Positions 24,227 through 32,646 of a stretch of 64,000 nt of DNA are shown in pieces. Position 1 is the stretch's first letter. The number at the start of each line of letters is the position of its first letter. The translations under genes were made by a program, and so were the position numbers. The DNA is from Sphingopyxis macrogoltabida (GTDB lineage: Bacteria > Pseudomonadota > Alphaproteobacteria > Sphingomonadales > Sphingomonadaceae), in NCBI GenBank assembly GCA_003241685.1, contig QFPJ01000003.1, positions 124,001 to 188,000 of the forward strand, read 5' to 3'. Under the pieces are notes generated by a model, which saw nothing but the letters and a program-made list of their open reading frames with translations, ran no database searches and was not told where the DNA came from.

Positions 24227-27200
24227 GCGGGCACCTGTGTGCCGTCGTCGCCGCGCTTGCCGAACCGCCGCCGCGCCGCTGCGACGCCCTCGCGCACTCC
24301 GCGCCGGACGAGCACGAAGAAGAGGGGGATGAAGAACAGCGCGAGCAGCGTCGCGGTCAACATGCCGCCGATCACCGACGTGCCGATCGCGACGCGGCTG
24401 TTGGCGCCGGCGCCGGTCGCGATCGCCAGCGGAATCACGCCGAAGATGAAGGCGAAGCTGGTCATCAGGATCGGACGCAGACGGATGCGTGCCGCCTCCA
24501 GCGCCGCTTCGATCACGCGTTTGCCCTTGCGCTCTTCCTGTTCGGCGAACTCGATCATCAGGATCGCGTTTTTCGCCGCCAGCCCCATCGTCGTCAGGAG
24601 GCCGATCTGCAGATAGACGTCATTCTCCAGCCCGCGCAGCGTCACCGCCAGCACCGCGCCGACCAGGCCGAGCGGAATGACGAGCAGCACCGCGACCGGG
24701 ATCGACCAGCTTTCGTAAAGCGCGGCCAGGCACAGGAAAACGACGAGCAGCGACAGGCCATAGAGCAAGGGCGCCTGTCCCGACGACAGCCGTTCCTGAT
24801 AGGAGGAGCCCGACCAGGCGACGCTGGTGCCCGGTATCTCGCCCGACATGCGCTCCATTTCGTCCATCGCCTCGCCCGAACTGGTGCCGGAAGCGGGCTG
24901 GCCGGAGATTTCGAAGGCGGGCACGCCCTGAAAGCGCGAGGTCGTCGCGGGCGTCGTCGACCAGCCGATCGTCGCGAAGGCAGAAAAGGGCGACATGCCG
25001 CCATCGGCCGACCGCACATACCATTGCGACAGATCCTCGGGCCGGGCGCGATAGGGGGCGTCGCCCTGGACATAGACGCGCTTGACGCGGCCTTCGTCGA
25101 TGAAGTCGTTGACATAGCGGCCGCCCCAGGCGGTCGACAGCGTGGTGTTCACATCGCTGTTGCTGAGGCCATAGGCGGTCAGGCGCTGGGTATCGACGTC
25201 GATCTTCAGCGTCGCGACGTCGGGCAGGTCGCCCAGCCGCACCGACGTCAGTTTCGGGTTGGCGTTGGCCATGTCGAGCAGCCGGTCGCGGGCCGCGGCG
25301 AATTCCTCGCGGGTCAGCCCGCCGCGATTCTGGAACTGCATGGTGAAACCCGACGTGTCGCCGAGACCGCGGACCGCGCCGGGCACCAGCGCGAAAATCT
25401 GGGCGTCGCGGATGCCCGACAGCGCCTTGCGCGTCCGGTCGGCGATCGCGTCGGCGGTATTGTCCTGGCCCGGCCGATCGTCCCAATTGACCAGATTGAT
25501 GAACCCCTGTCCGGTATTCTGTCCCGATGCGCCGCCGCCGCCGCCGCCGGCATTGATGAACAGCGAATCGATATTCGCCTTCTCCGCGTCGAGCAGATAG
25601 TCCTCGATCGCATTGCGCACCGCCAGCGTGCGTTCCTGGGTGGCGCCGGCGGGCAGCCGGAACTGGATCTGGACGCGCCCCTGATCCTCGCCGGGCAGGA
25701 AGCCGCCGGGCAAGCGAAAGAACAGGACCGCGAGCAGGACGAGGATCAGGGCATAGAGGCCCAGAAAGCGCCATTTGCGATCGACGACGGCGCTGACGCT
25801 GCGGACATAGCTTTCGGTCGTGCGGTCGAAACGGTCGTTGAACCAGATTTTCGCCTTTTCCAGTGCGGCGGCGGCACGCGGGAAGCGCCCCGGCGGCGCT
25901 TCGCCATGCCGCTTGCGCTTGAGCAGGGTGGAGGTCAGCGCCGGGCTGAGGATCAGCGCGACCAGCACCGACAGGGCCATCGCCGAAACGATCGTGACCG
26001 AGAATTGCCGATAGATGACCCCGGTCGAACCGCCGAAAAAGGCCATGGGCAGGAAGACCGCCGACAGCACCAGCCCGATCGCGATCAACGCGACCTGCAA
26101 TTCCTTCATCGACAGCACGGTCGCCTCATAGGGCGTCATGTCGGGATTTTCCTCCATCAGCCGCTCGACATTCTCGACGACGACGATCGCATCGTCGACG
26201 AGCAGGCCGATCGCGAGGACGAGGCCGAACAGCGTCAGCGTGTTGATCGTGAACCCGGCGAGGTAGAAGATGGCGAAGGTGCCGAGCAGCACCACCGGCA
26301 CCGCGATCGCGGGGATCAGCGTCGCCCGCCAGCTTTGCAGAAAGACGAACATGACGATGATGACCAGGATGATCGCCTCGAACAGCGCCTTCTGCACCTC
26401 GCTCACCGACAGGCGGATAAAGGTGGTCGTGTCGTTGATATAGGCATATTCCACCCCGTCGGGCAGATTCTGCGCCAGTTCTTCCATGCGCGCCTTGACG
26501 CGTTCGACGGTGGCCAGCGCATCGGCGCCGGGGGACAGCGAAACCGCCAGGCCGGCGCTGGGGTTGCGGTTGAGCCGCCCCACCGAACTGTAATTTTCGG
26601 CGCCGATCTCGACCCGCGCGACGTCCTTGATCCGCACCGCCGACCCGTCGGGCAGCGTCTTCAGCACGATATTTTCGAACTGCTCGGGCGTTTGCAGGCG
26701 CGACTGGGCGGTGACGGTGGCGGTCAGCATCTGCCCCTGCGGCGCGGGCAGGCCGCCGACCTCGCCCGCCGCGACCTCGCTGTTCTGCGCGCTGATCGCC
26801 GAAACGACATCGCCGGGCATCAGCGATACCGCGGCCAGCCGCTGCGGGTTCAGCCAGATGCGCATCGCGTGCGGCGATCCGTAGACATTGACGTCGCCGA
26901 CGCCCTCGACGCGCGACAGCGGGTCCTGGATATTGGTGGTCAGATAATCGGATACGTCATAGTTCGACCGGGTGCGCGTCGTGTCATAGACGCTGACGAT
27001 CAACAGCGTGTCCGAATTCGACTTGCTGACCCGCACGCCCTGCGCCTGCACCTGTTGCGGCAGGCGCGAGATCGCGGTCTCGATCTTGTTCTGGACCTGC
27101 ACCTGCGCGATGTCGGGGTCGGTGCCCTTGGCGAAAATGGCGGTAATGCTTGCCTGCCCGCGCGAACTGGATTGCGAACTGAAATAGAGCAGGCCGTCGA

Positions 27201-27414
27201 TACCGGTCAGCTGCTGCTCCAGCACCTGCGTGACGCTGTTCTCGATCGTTTCGGCGGATGCGCCGGGATAGCTGGCGCGGATATTGACCTGGGCCGGGGC
27301 GATATCCGGATATTGTTCGATCGGCAGCGCGCGCAGCGCCCCCAGCCCGGCGAGCATGACGATGATCGCCAGCACCCAGGCAAAGATCGGCCGATTGATG
27401 AAGATCTGGGACAT
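24223..27414 (-). CDS. RND multidrug efflux pump, HAE1 (AcrB/MexB) family
   Basis: Proton-driven inner-membrane transporter. It has 1063 residues, twelve transmembrane helices and two large periplasmic loops. The N-terminus MSQIFINRPIFAWVLAIIVM is typical. The proton-relay aspartate pair is present in LAIGLLVDDAIVVVENVERL on helix 4, and the matching lysine in GLAAKNAILMIEFAEQEERK on helix 10. It sits 6 bases after the adaptor gene and overlaps the outer-membrane gene. Substrates cannot be predicted; multidrug or solvent export is likely. Confidence 0.95.
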   Translation of the reverse strand: MSQIFINRPIFAWVLAIIVMLAGLGALRALPIEQYPDIAPAQVNIRASYPGASAETIENSVTQVLEQQLTGIDGLLYFSSQSSSRGQASITAIFAKGTDPDIAQVQVQNKIETAISRLPQQVQAQGVRVSKSNSDTLLIVSVYDTTRTRSNYDVSDYLTTNIQDPLSRVEGVGDVNVYGSPHAMRIWLNPQRLAAVSLMPGDVVSAISAQNSEVAAGEVGGLPAPQGQMLTATVTAQSRLQTPEQFENIVLKTLPDGSAVRIKDVARVEIGAENYSSVGRLNRNPSAGLAVSLSPGADALATVERVKARMEELAQNLPDGVEYAYINDTTTFIRLSVSEVQKALFEAIILVIIVMFVFLQSWRATLIPAIAVPVVLLGTFAIFYLAGFTINTLTLFGLVLAIGLLVDDAIVVVENVERLMEENPDMTPYEATVLSMKELQVALIAIGLVLSAVFLPMAFFGGSTGVIYRQFSVTIVSAMALSVLVALILSPALTSTLLKRKRHGEAPPGRFPRAAAALEKAKIWFNDRFDRTTESYVRSVSAVVDRKWRFLGLYALILVLLAVLFFRLPGGFLPGEDQGRVQIQFRLPAGATQERTLAVRNAIEDYLLDAEKANIDSLFINAGGGGGGASGQNTGQGFINLVNWDDRPGQDNTADAIADRTRKALSGIRDAQIFALVPGAVRGLGDTSGFTMQFQNRGGLTREEFAAARDRLLDMANANPKLTSVRLGDLPDVATLKIDVDTQRLTAYGLSNSDVNTTLSTAWGGRYVNDFIDEGRVKRVYVQGDAPYRARPEDLSQWYVRSADGGMSPFSAFATIGWSTTPATTSRFQGVPAFEISGQPASGTSSGEAMDEMERMSGEIPGTSVAWSGSSYQERLSSGQAPLLYGLSLLVVFLCLAALYESWSIPVAVLLVIPLGLVGAVLAVTLRGLENDVYLQIGLLTTMGLAAKNAILMIEFAEQEERKGKRVIEAALEAARIRLRPILMTSFAFIFGVIPLAIATGAGANSRVAIGTSVIGGMLTATLLALFFIPLFFVLVRRGVREGVAAARRRFGKRGDDGTQVPA

Positions 27415-27420
27415 CGGCGG

Positions 27421-28617
27421 CTATTGATCCCCGGCCGCGCCCTTGGCGGCGGGGGATGGCTCTGCTGGCCGGCTGCCCGTCTCCTGCCGGCTGGATGCGG
27501 GGACGGGGCGGATCGCGGCCCCCTGGCGCAGATTGCCGATGCCCTGGGTGATGATCCGGTCGCCCGCCGCCAGTCCGCCGGTCACGACCCAGTTTGCGCC
27601 GACCACCCGTTCGGCCGTCACCTTGCGCCGCACCGCCTTGTCGTCCTTGCTCACCAGATAGACGAACGCCGATCCGTCGAAATCGCGCTGCAACGCGGGC
27701 TGCGGCACCAGGATCGCGCTGGGATTGATCGCCTGATCGAAAAGGGCGGTCACGAACATGCCGGGCAGCAGCAACCCCTTCGGATTGGGAAAGCGCGCGC
27801 GCAGCGTCACCGTTCCGGTCGCTTCATTGACCGTCATCTCGGAAAATTCGACCGTTCCGGCGAACCCATAATCGCTGCCGTCTTCCAGCCGCAGCCGCAC
27901 TGACGTGCTGCCCGGCCGCGACCCGCCGCTGTCGAGCGACAGGCGCAGCCTTGTCAGCTCGGCGCTGGACTGCTGCATATCGACGTAAATGGGGTCGATC
28001 CGCTGGATCAGAGCCAGCGGGTCCTGCTGGCTGGCGCTGACCAATGCGCCGGGGGTCGCCAGGCTGCGGCCGATCCGGCCGCTGATCGGGGCGGTGATCG
28101 TCGCAAAGCGCAGGTTGATGCGCGCAGTTTCCAGCGCCGCGCCATTCTGGGCCACCGCCGCGCGCGCCATGCGCGCCTGTGCCAGCGCGTCGGTATAATC
28201 CTGTTCGGCGACCGCCTGCATCTTGGCCAGCGGTTCCAGCCGCCGTGCGCGTTCGTCCGCCGCCGTCGCGCTGGCGCGCGCGCTGGCCAGATTGGCGGCC
28301 GCCTGATCGACCGCCGCTTGATAGAGGCTCGCGTCAATCTGGAACAACGGCTGTCCCGCCCGCACCGCGCTGCCTTCGGTGAACAGGCGGCGGCGGATCA
28401 GCCCCGTGACCTGCGGACGCACCTCGCTGGTTTCGAAGGCGACGGTCCGCCCCCCCAATTCGGTGGAAACCGGCACGGCTTCGGTCCTGGCGACGACAAA
28501 GCCGGCCTGCGGCGCGGCGCGGCCCTCGCCGCCCTCGTCCTTGTTGGCGCAGGCGCCCAGCGACAGGGTGGCGGCGCACAGGGCTCCGGCAAGGAGCGGC
28601 GACCTTTTGACCAGCAT
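27421..28617 (-). CDS. RND efflux periplasmic adaptor (membrane fusion protein)
   Basis: AcrA/MexA-like lipoprotein bridging pump and outer-membrane channel. It has 398 residues with lipobox LSLGAC (Cys about 23), a split lipoyl domain (FETSEVRPQVTGLIRRRLFT ... ATITAPISGRIGRSLATPGA), an alpha-helical hairpin rich in Ala between the halves, and beta-barrel and membrane-proximal domains. It is first in the adaptor-pump-channel operon. No TetR repressor is adjacent, and a direct repeat at 28723-28740 upstream could be a regulator site. Confidence 0.94.
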   Translation of the reverse strand: MLVKRSPLLAGALCAATLSLGACANKDEGGEGRAAPQAGFVVARTEAVPVSTELGGRTVAFETSEVRPQVTGLIRRRLFTEGSAVRAGQPLFQIDASLYQAAVDQAAANLASARASATAADERARRLEPLAKMQAVAEQDYTDALAQARMARAAVAQNGAALETARINLRFATITAPISGRIGRSLATPGALVSASQQDPLALIQRIDPIYVDMQQSSAELTRLRLSLDSGGSRPGSTSVRLRLEDGSDYGFAGTVEFSEMTVNEATGTVTLRARFPNPKGLLLPGMFVTALFDQAINPSAILVPQPALQRDFDGSAFVYLVSKDDKAVRRKVTAERVVGANWVVTGGLAAGDRIITQGIGNLRQGAAIRPVPASSRQETGSRPAEPSPAAKGAAGDQ

Positions 28618-28722
28618 AAGCGATTAATCTCGTCGTTCCGGCCGCGGCGATGCGGCGATACACAGGCTATAGCAGGGCTATTCAACCGATCGACAGGGAC
28701 CATGCAAGCGGTTTCAAAGCTT

Positions 28723-28740
28723 TGCGACAAAGTGCGACAA
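28723..28740. promoter_or_regulatory. tandem TGCGACAA repeat upstream of efflux operon
   Basis: TGCGACAA occurs twice (28723-28730 and 28733-28740), 10 bases apart, in the 218-base gap between the LysR gene's 3' end and the efflux operon start. One-turn spacing suggests a head-to-tail regulator site. It is about 110 bases upstream of the adaptor start and no regulator is assigned. Confidence 0.3.
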
Positions 28741-28835
28741 TTTCGTTGCGCCCGTAACGACCCGGCTTTTCGGGCCGGCGCCGTCGAGGTCGCGGCCCCC
28801 GCCGCACCCGCGCCCGGAACGGACCAGGCGCCCGT

Positions 28836-29723
28836 TCAGGCGGGAACCAGCATGCCCCGCGCATCGCGCACTTCGGCATCCAGCCAGTCGATGAAGGCGC
28901 GGATACGCGGCTGCGGCGCGACGTCGCGATGCAGCGCCAGCCAGAAGGCGCGGGCGATGACCTGATCGGGCCGGGCGCGGACCAGCGCCGAATCGCCGGC
29001 GGCCAGAAAGCAGGGCAGCACGCCGACCCCCGCGCCGCCCGCGATCATCCGCCGCTGTGCCAGGATCGACGAGGATCGTATCGTCGCGCGCAAGCCGGGC
29101 TCGATCTCGCCCAGATAGTCGAGTTCGGGGGCATAGAGGATGTCGGGCATATAGCCGATGATCGGGATGCCGGCGCGCGACAGCGTCGTCGTCGCCACCG
29201 CCTCCTGCCAGTCGGGCCGGTCGGCGGGGGCATAAAGGCCCAGGCTGTAATCCGACAGCTTGCGCGTGATCAGCGGGCCCTTGCGCGGCCGCGCCAGCAG
29301 CACCGCCATATCGGCTTCGCGCCGCGACGGATTGAGGAAGCCCGACGACGCCACCAGGTCGATCTCCAGTTCCGGATGCGCGGCGACGAAGCGGTGCAGG
29401 CGCGGCGCGATGAAGCTGTTGCCGAACCCTTCCGACACGCTGATCCTGAGCTGTCCCGACAGCGCCGGCCCGCCTTCGCGCGCCGAATGGATGCGCGCCG
29501 CCGCCGCCGCCATCGCCTCGGCATGGGGCATGAGCGCGCGGCCCGCCGCGGTCAGCACAAAGCCGGTCGGCGCGCGTTCGAACAAGGTCTGACCCAGCGC
29601 CGTTTCCAGCGCGCTGACATGGCGGCTGACCGTCGTCGCATCGACGTGCAGCGCCGCGCCGGCGCGCGCCAGCGTGCCGTGGCGCGCGACGAACAGGAAA
29701 TATTGCAGCTTGTCCCAATCCAT
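28836..29723 (-). CDS. LysR-family transcriptional regulator
   Basis: It has 295 residues. The N-terminal winged helix-turn-helix is DKLQYFLFVARHGTLARAGA with HVDATTVSRHVSALETALGQ; the co-inducer-binding domain starts near residue 90 (LSGQLRISVSEGFGNSFIAP). The frame is open further upstream, but ATG 29723 begins the conserved MDWDKLQYF and leaves a normal 100-base intergenic region. It is divergent from mmsA, so it is the likely regulator of the valine-degradation operon; the effector is unknown. Confidence 0.9.
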   Translation of the reverse strand: MDWDKLQYFLFVARHGTLARAGAALHVDATTVSRHVSALETALGQTLFERAPTGFVLTAAGRALMPHAEAMAAAAARIHSAREGGPALSGQLRISVSEGFGNSFIAPRLHRFVAAHPELEIDLVASSGFLNPSRREADMAVLLARPRKGPLITRKLSDYSLGLYAPADRPDWQEAVATTTLSRAGIPIIGYMPDILYAPELDYLGEIEPGLRATIRSSSILAQRRMIAGGAGVGVLPCFLAAGDSALVRARPDQVIARAFWLALHRDVAPQPRIRAFIDWLDAEVRDARGMLVPA

Positions 29724-29726
29724 GAC

Positions 29727-29768
29727 CTGCAAATATGCAGTATAGCCCTGCAAGTCTATCCCTTGCAA
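29727..29768. promoter_or_regulatory. TGCA-repeat operator between lysR and mmsA
   Basis: CTGCAAATATGCAG (29727-29740, perfect 5-base arms) is followed by further TGCA cores in CTGCAAG (29748-29754) and TTGCAA (29763-29768). Several half sites in a divergent LysR promoter fit the usual pattern of a recognition site plus an activation site. Confidence 0.5.
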
Positions 29769-29823
29769 TCGGGTCGCGATTGGCGTCATTCGGCTCCGGC
29801 TCTTCAAGGGAGAATCCTGACCC

Positions 29824-31317
29824 ATGCGACAGATTGATCATCATATCGCCGGCGGCGCCGGCGGCAGCGGCCGTTTCGCCGACATCCTCGACCCCAATAA
29901 TGGCGGGGTGCAGGCGCAGGTCGCGCTCGGCGACCGGGCCATCCTCGACCGCGCCGTGGCGGCGGCCCGGAAGGCGCAGCCCGGCTGGGCCGCGACGAAC
30001 CCGCAGCGCCGGGCGCGCGTGATGTTCGAATTCAAGCGCCTTGTCGAAGCGAACATGAACCAGCTCGCCGAAATGCTGTCGGCCGAACATGGCAAGGTGA
30101 TCGCCGATTCGAAGGGCGACATCCAGCGCGGGCTGGAAGTCATCGAATTCTGCTGCGGCATCCCGCATGTGATGAAGGGCGAATATACGCAGGGCGCGGG
30201 GCCGGGCATCGACGTCTATTCGATGCGCCAGCCGGTCGGCATCGGCGCGGGCATCACGCCCTTCAACTTTCCGGCGATGATCCCGCTGTGGATGGGCGGC
30301 GTCGCGACCGCGGTCGGCAATGCCTTCATCCTGAAGCCCAGCGAGCGCGATCCCAGCGTGCCGGTGCGCCTGTCGGAACTGTTTCTGGAGGCGGGAATGC
30401 CCGAGGGGATTTTCCAGACCGTCCATGGCGACAAGGAAATGGTCGACGCGATCCTCGACCATCCCGACATCGGCGCGGTCAGCTTCGTCGGCTCATCCGA
30501 CATCGCCCATTATGTCTACAACCGCGGCGTTTCGAACGGAAAGCGGGTGCAGGCGATGGGCGGGGCGAAGAACCACGGCATCGTCATGCCCGACGCCGAT
30601 CTGGACCAGGTCGTCAATGATTTGACCGGCGCCGCCTTCGGTTCGGCGGGCGAACGCTGCATGGCGCTGCCCGTCGTGGTGCCCGTCGGCGAGGATACGG
30701 CGAACCGTCTGCGCGAAAAGCTGATCCCCGCGATCGAGGCGCTGCGCGTCGGCGTGTCGACCGATGCCGATGCCCATTACGGTCCGGTGGTCACACAGGC
30801 GCACAAGGACAAGGTCGAAGGCTGGATCGCCAAATGCGCCGACGAGGGCGCCGAACTGGTGATCGACGGCCGCGGCTTCACGCTGCAGGGGCATGAACAG
30901 GGCTTCTTCGTCGGCCCGACCTTGTTCGACCATGTCACCACCGACATGGAAAGCTACAAGGAGGAAATTTTCGGGCCGGTGCTCCAGATCGTCCGCGCCC
31001 CCGATTTCGAAACCGCGCTCGAACTGCCGTCGAAGCACCAATATGGCAATGGCGTCGCGATCTTCACGCGCAATGGCCACGCCGCCCGCGAATTCGCCGC
31101 GCGCGTCAATGTCGGCATGGTCGGCATCAACGTCCCGATCCCGGTCCCGGTCGCCTATCATACGTTCGGCGGCTGGAAGCGGTCGGCGTTCGGCGACACC
31201 AACCAGCACGGCATGGAAGGCGTGAAGTTCTGGACCAAGGTCAAGACGATCACCGCGCGCTGGCCCGACGGTTCGCCCGACGGGGGCAACGCTTTCGTCA
31301 TCCCGACGATGGGCTGA
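29824..31317 (+). CDS. mmsA: methylmalonate-semialdehyde dehydrogenase (CoA-acylating)
   Basis: Converts methylmalonate semialdehyde, NAD and CoA to propionyl-CoA and CO2, the last step of valine breakdown; it also handles malonate semialdehyde. It has 497 residues of aldehyde dehydrogenase fold. The catalytic cysteine is C279 in GSAGERCMALPV, and the MMSA-type signature GIGAGITPFNFPAMIPLWMG is visible. It is the first gene of the operon and divergent from the LysR gene. Confidence 0.96.
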   Translation: MRQIDHHIAGGAGGSGRFADILDPNNGGVQAQVALGDRAILDRAVAAARKAQPGWAATNPQRRARVMFEFKRLVEANMNQLAEMLSAEHGKVIADSKGDIQRGLEVIEFCCGIPHVMKGEYTQGAGPGIDVYSMRQPVGIGAGITPFNFPAMIPLWMGGVATAVGNAFILKPSERDPSVPVRLSELFLEAGMPEGIFQTVHGDKEMVDAILDHPDIGAVSFVGSSDIAHYVYNRGVSNGKRVQAMGGAKNHGIVMPDADLDQVVNDLTGAAFGSAGERCMALPVVVPVGEDTANRLREKLIPAIEALRVGVSTDADAHYGPVVTQAHKDKVEGWIAKCADEGAELVIDGRGFTLQGHEQGFFVGPTLFDHVTTDMESYKEEIFGPVLQIVRAPDFETALELPSKHQYGNGVAIFTRNGHAAREFAARVNVGMVGINVPIPVPVAYHTFGGWKRSAFGDTNQHGMEGVKFWTKVKTITARWPDGSPDGGNAFVIPTMG

Positions 31318-31346
31318 CGCGGCAACCGCTTTGCCCGTTGGAACAT

Positions 31347-31364
31347 TTCTCCTTCGAAGGAGAA
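31347..31364. promoter_or_regulatory. perfect palindrome over the ribosome site of the next gene
   Basis: TTCTCCTTCGAAGGAGAA is an 18-base perfect palindrome whose right half carries the AGGAG ribosome site of the lipoprotein gene. In RNA it would fold as a 7-pair stem with a UCGA loop, hiding that site. It could equally be a protein-binding site. Confidence 0.45.
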
Positions 31365-31369
31365 GGATG

Positions 31370-31912
31370 ATGATGCGATGGACGATGCCCGCGGCGATGC
31401 TGCTGCTCGCGGCCTGCGGCGGCGGAACGGAGGATCAGCGCACCGCCGAAGCCGACGCGCCGGTAACGCCGTCGGTGCCGGAGGCGGCGCCCGCCACGCC
31501 GGCCCCGGCGCAGGAGGGTGCGCCGCCTCCCGACTATGTCGCCGACCCGTCGATCGCGCCCCCCGCCGCGGCCGAGGCGGGGGTGGGGCAGGGCAGCGCG
31601 ACCATTCCGGCGGCGATCCGGGGCCGCTGGGGTCTCGTCGCCGCCGACTGCACGTCGACGAAGGGCGATGCGAAGGGCTTGTTGACGATCGGGCCTGCGG
31701 ACCTGCGCTTCTATGAATCGCACGGGGTATTGGCGCGCATCCGCGAACGCGACGCGGCGCGAATCGTCGCCGATTACAAGTTCAGCGGCGAAGGCATGAC
31801 GTGGGACCGGCTGATGCAGCTGACGACCGAAAACGGCGGCAGGACGCTGGTTCGCCGCGACTATGGCGAGGGTGCCGAAGGCGGCCCGTTGCGCTATAGC
31901 CGCTGTGCCTGA
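31370..31912 (+). CDS. lipoprotein of unknown function in the valine operon
   Basis: It has 180 residues with a lipoprotein signal (MPAAMLLLAACGGG, Cys about 15), a Pro/Ala-rich linker, then a compact C-terminal region IPAAIRGRWGLVAADCTSTK onward that may be one small beta domain with paired cysteines (AADC and the terminal SRC). ATGs at 31367, 31370, 31373 and 31378 are all in frame; 31370 is 7 bases from AGGAG. No family was recognised. It lies 52 bases after mmsA. Confidence 0.8.
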   Translation: MMRWTMPAAMLLLAACGGGTEDQRTAEADAPVTPSVPEAAPATPAPAQEGAPPPDYVADPSIAPPAAAEAGVGQGSATIPAAIRGRWGLVAADCTSTKGDAKGLLTIGPADLRFYESHGVLARIRERDAARIVADYKFSGEGMTWDRLMQLTTENGGRTLVRRDYGEGAEGGPLRYSRCA

Positions 31913-31938
31913 TGGCTGAAGGAAAGGGAGACCCGAAT

Positions 31939-32241
31939 ATGGATATGCGCCTTCTTGCAATCGCCGCCGTGCTGCCCCTCGCCGCCTGTTCGGCGGACAA
32001 GGAACCCGTCGAATCGACGCCGCCGCCGCCCGCCGAAATGACCTGCAACGCCGATGGCGGCGCATCCTTCGTCGGCCAGACCGCGACGCCGGACTTGGGC
32101 GGCGCGATCGTCAAGGCGACGGGCGCGCGCACCCTGCGCTGGGGCCCGCCCCGGTCGGCGATGACGATGGATTACCGGCAGGACCGGGTGAATGTGATGT
32201 ACGACGATGCGTACAAGATCACCCAGGTCACCTGTGGCTGA
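31939..32241 (+). CDS. I78-family peptidase-inhibitor-like lipoprotein
   Basis: It has 100 residues with lipobox VLPLAAC (Cys about 17) and then an I78 (elastase inhibitor) domain. Visible features are CNADGGASFVGQTA near the start, RTLRWGPPRSAMTMDYRQDR with the conserved arginine, RVNVMYDDAYKITQVTCG at the end, and two cysteines that can form the family disulfide. ATG 31939 follows AAGGAAAGGGAG. Periplasmic protease inhibition is inferred from the family only. Confidence 0.82.
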   Translation: MDMRLLAIAAVLPLAACSADKEPVESTPPPPAEMTCNADGGASFVGQTATPDLGGAIVKATGARTLRWGPPRSAMTMDYRQDRVNVMYDDAYKITQVTCG

Positions 32242-32644
32242 CAGCGCCGCGATGGTCGATGGGCGCCGCCGCCATAGCTCCGCCTCGCCCTTCGAACCGC
32301 TCTACGGCTACAGCCGCGCGGTTCGGGTGGGCGACCGGATCGACGTCGCGGGCTGCGCGCCGATCGAACCCGACGGGACGTCGACCCCCGGCGATGCGGG
32401 GGTACAGGCGGCACGCTGCATCGCGATCATCGGCGAGGCGCTGGCGGCGCTCGGCGGCAGCTACGCCGATGTCGTGCGCACGCGCATGTACATCACCGAC
32501 CCTGCCGACGCCGATCTGGTCGGGCGCGCGCATGGATCGGCATTCAAAAATGTGCGTCCGGCATCGACGATGCTGGTTGTGCCCGCACTGATCCGCCCCG
32601 AATGGAAAGTCGAAATCGAAGCCGAAGCCCTTATCGAGAAGTGA
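32234..32644 (+). CDS. RidA/YjgF-family protein
   Basis: Family members deaminate reactive enamine/imine intermediates made by PLP enzymes. It has 136 residues: FEPLYGYSRAVRVGDRIDVA at the N-terminus and RTRMYITDPADADLVGRAHG, then PALIRPEWKVEIEAEALI at the C-terminus, whose arginine matches the substrate-binding position. GTG 32234 overlaps the previous stop; ATG 32252 is an alternative. A role in removing imines formed during branched-chain amino acid transamination would suit the operon. Confidence 0.85.
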   Translation: MADSAAMVDGRRRHSSASPFEPLYGYSRAVRVGDRIDVAGCAPIEPDGTSTPGDAGVQAARCIAIIGEALAALGGSYADVVRTRMYITDPADADLVGRAHGSAFKNVRPASTMLVVPALIRPEWKVEIEAEALIEK

Positions 32645-32646
32645 CC

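Noticed and set aside
25024..27903. 959-residue plus-strand frame opposite the RND pump
   Set aside because: Antisense to an AcrB-type gene whose motifs are intact; composition is typical of a third-position GC shadow.
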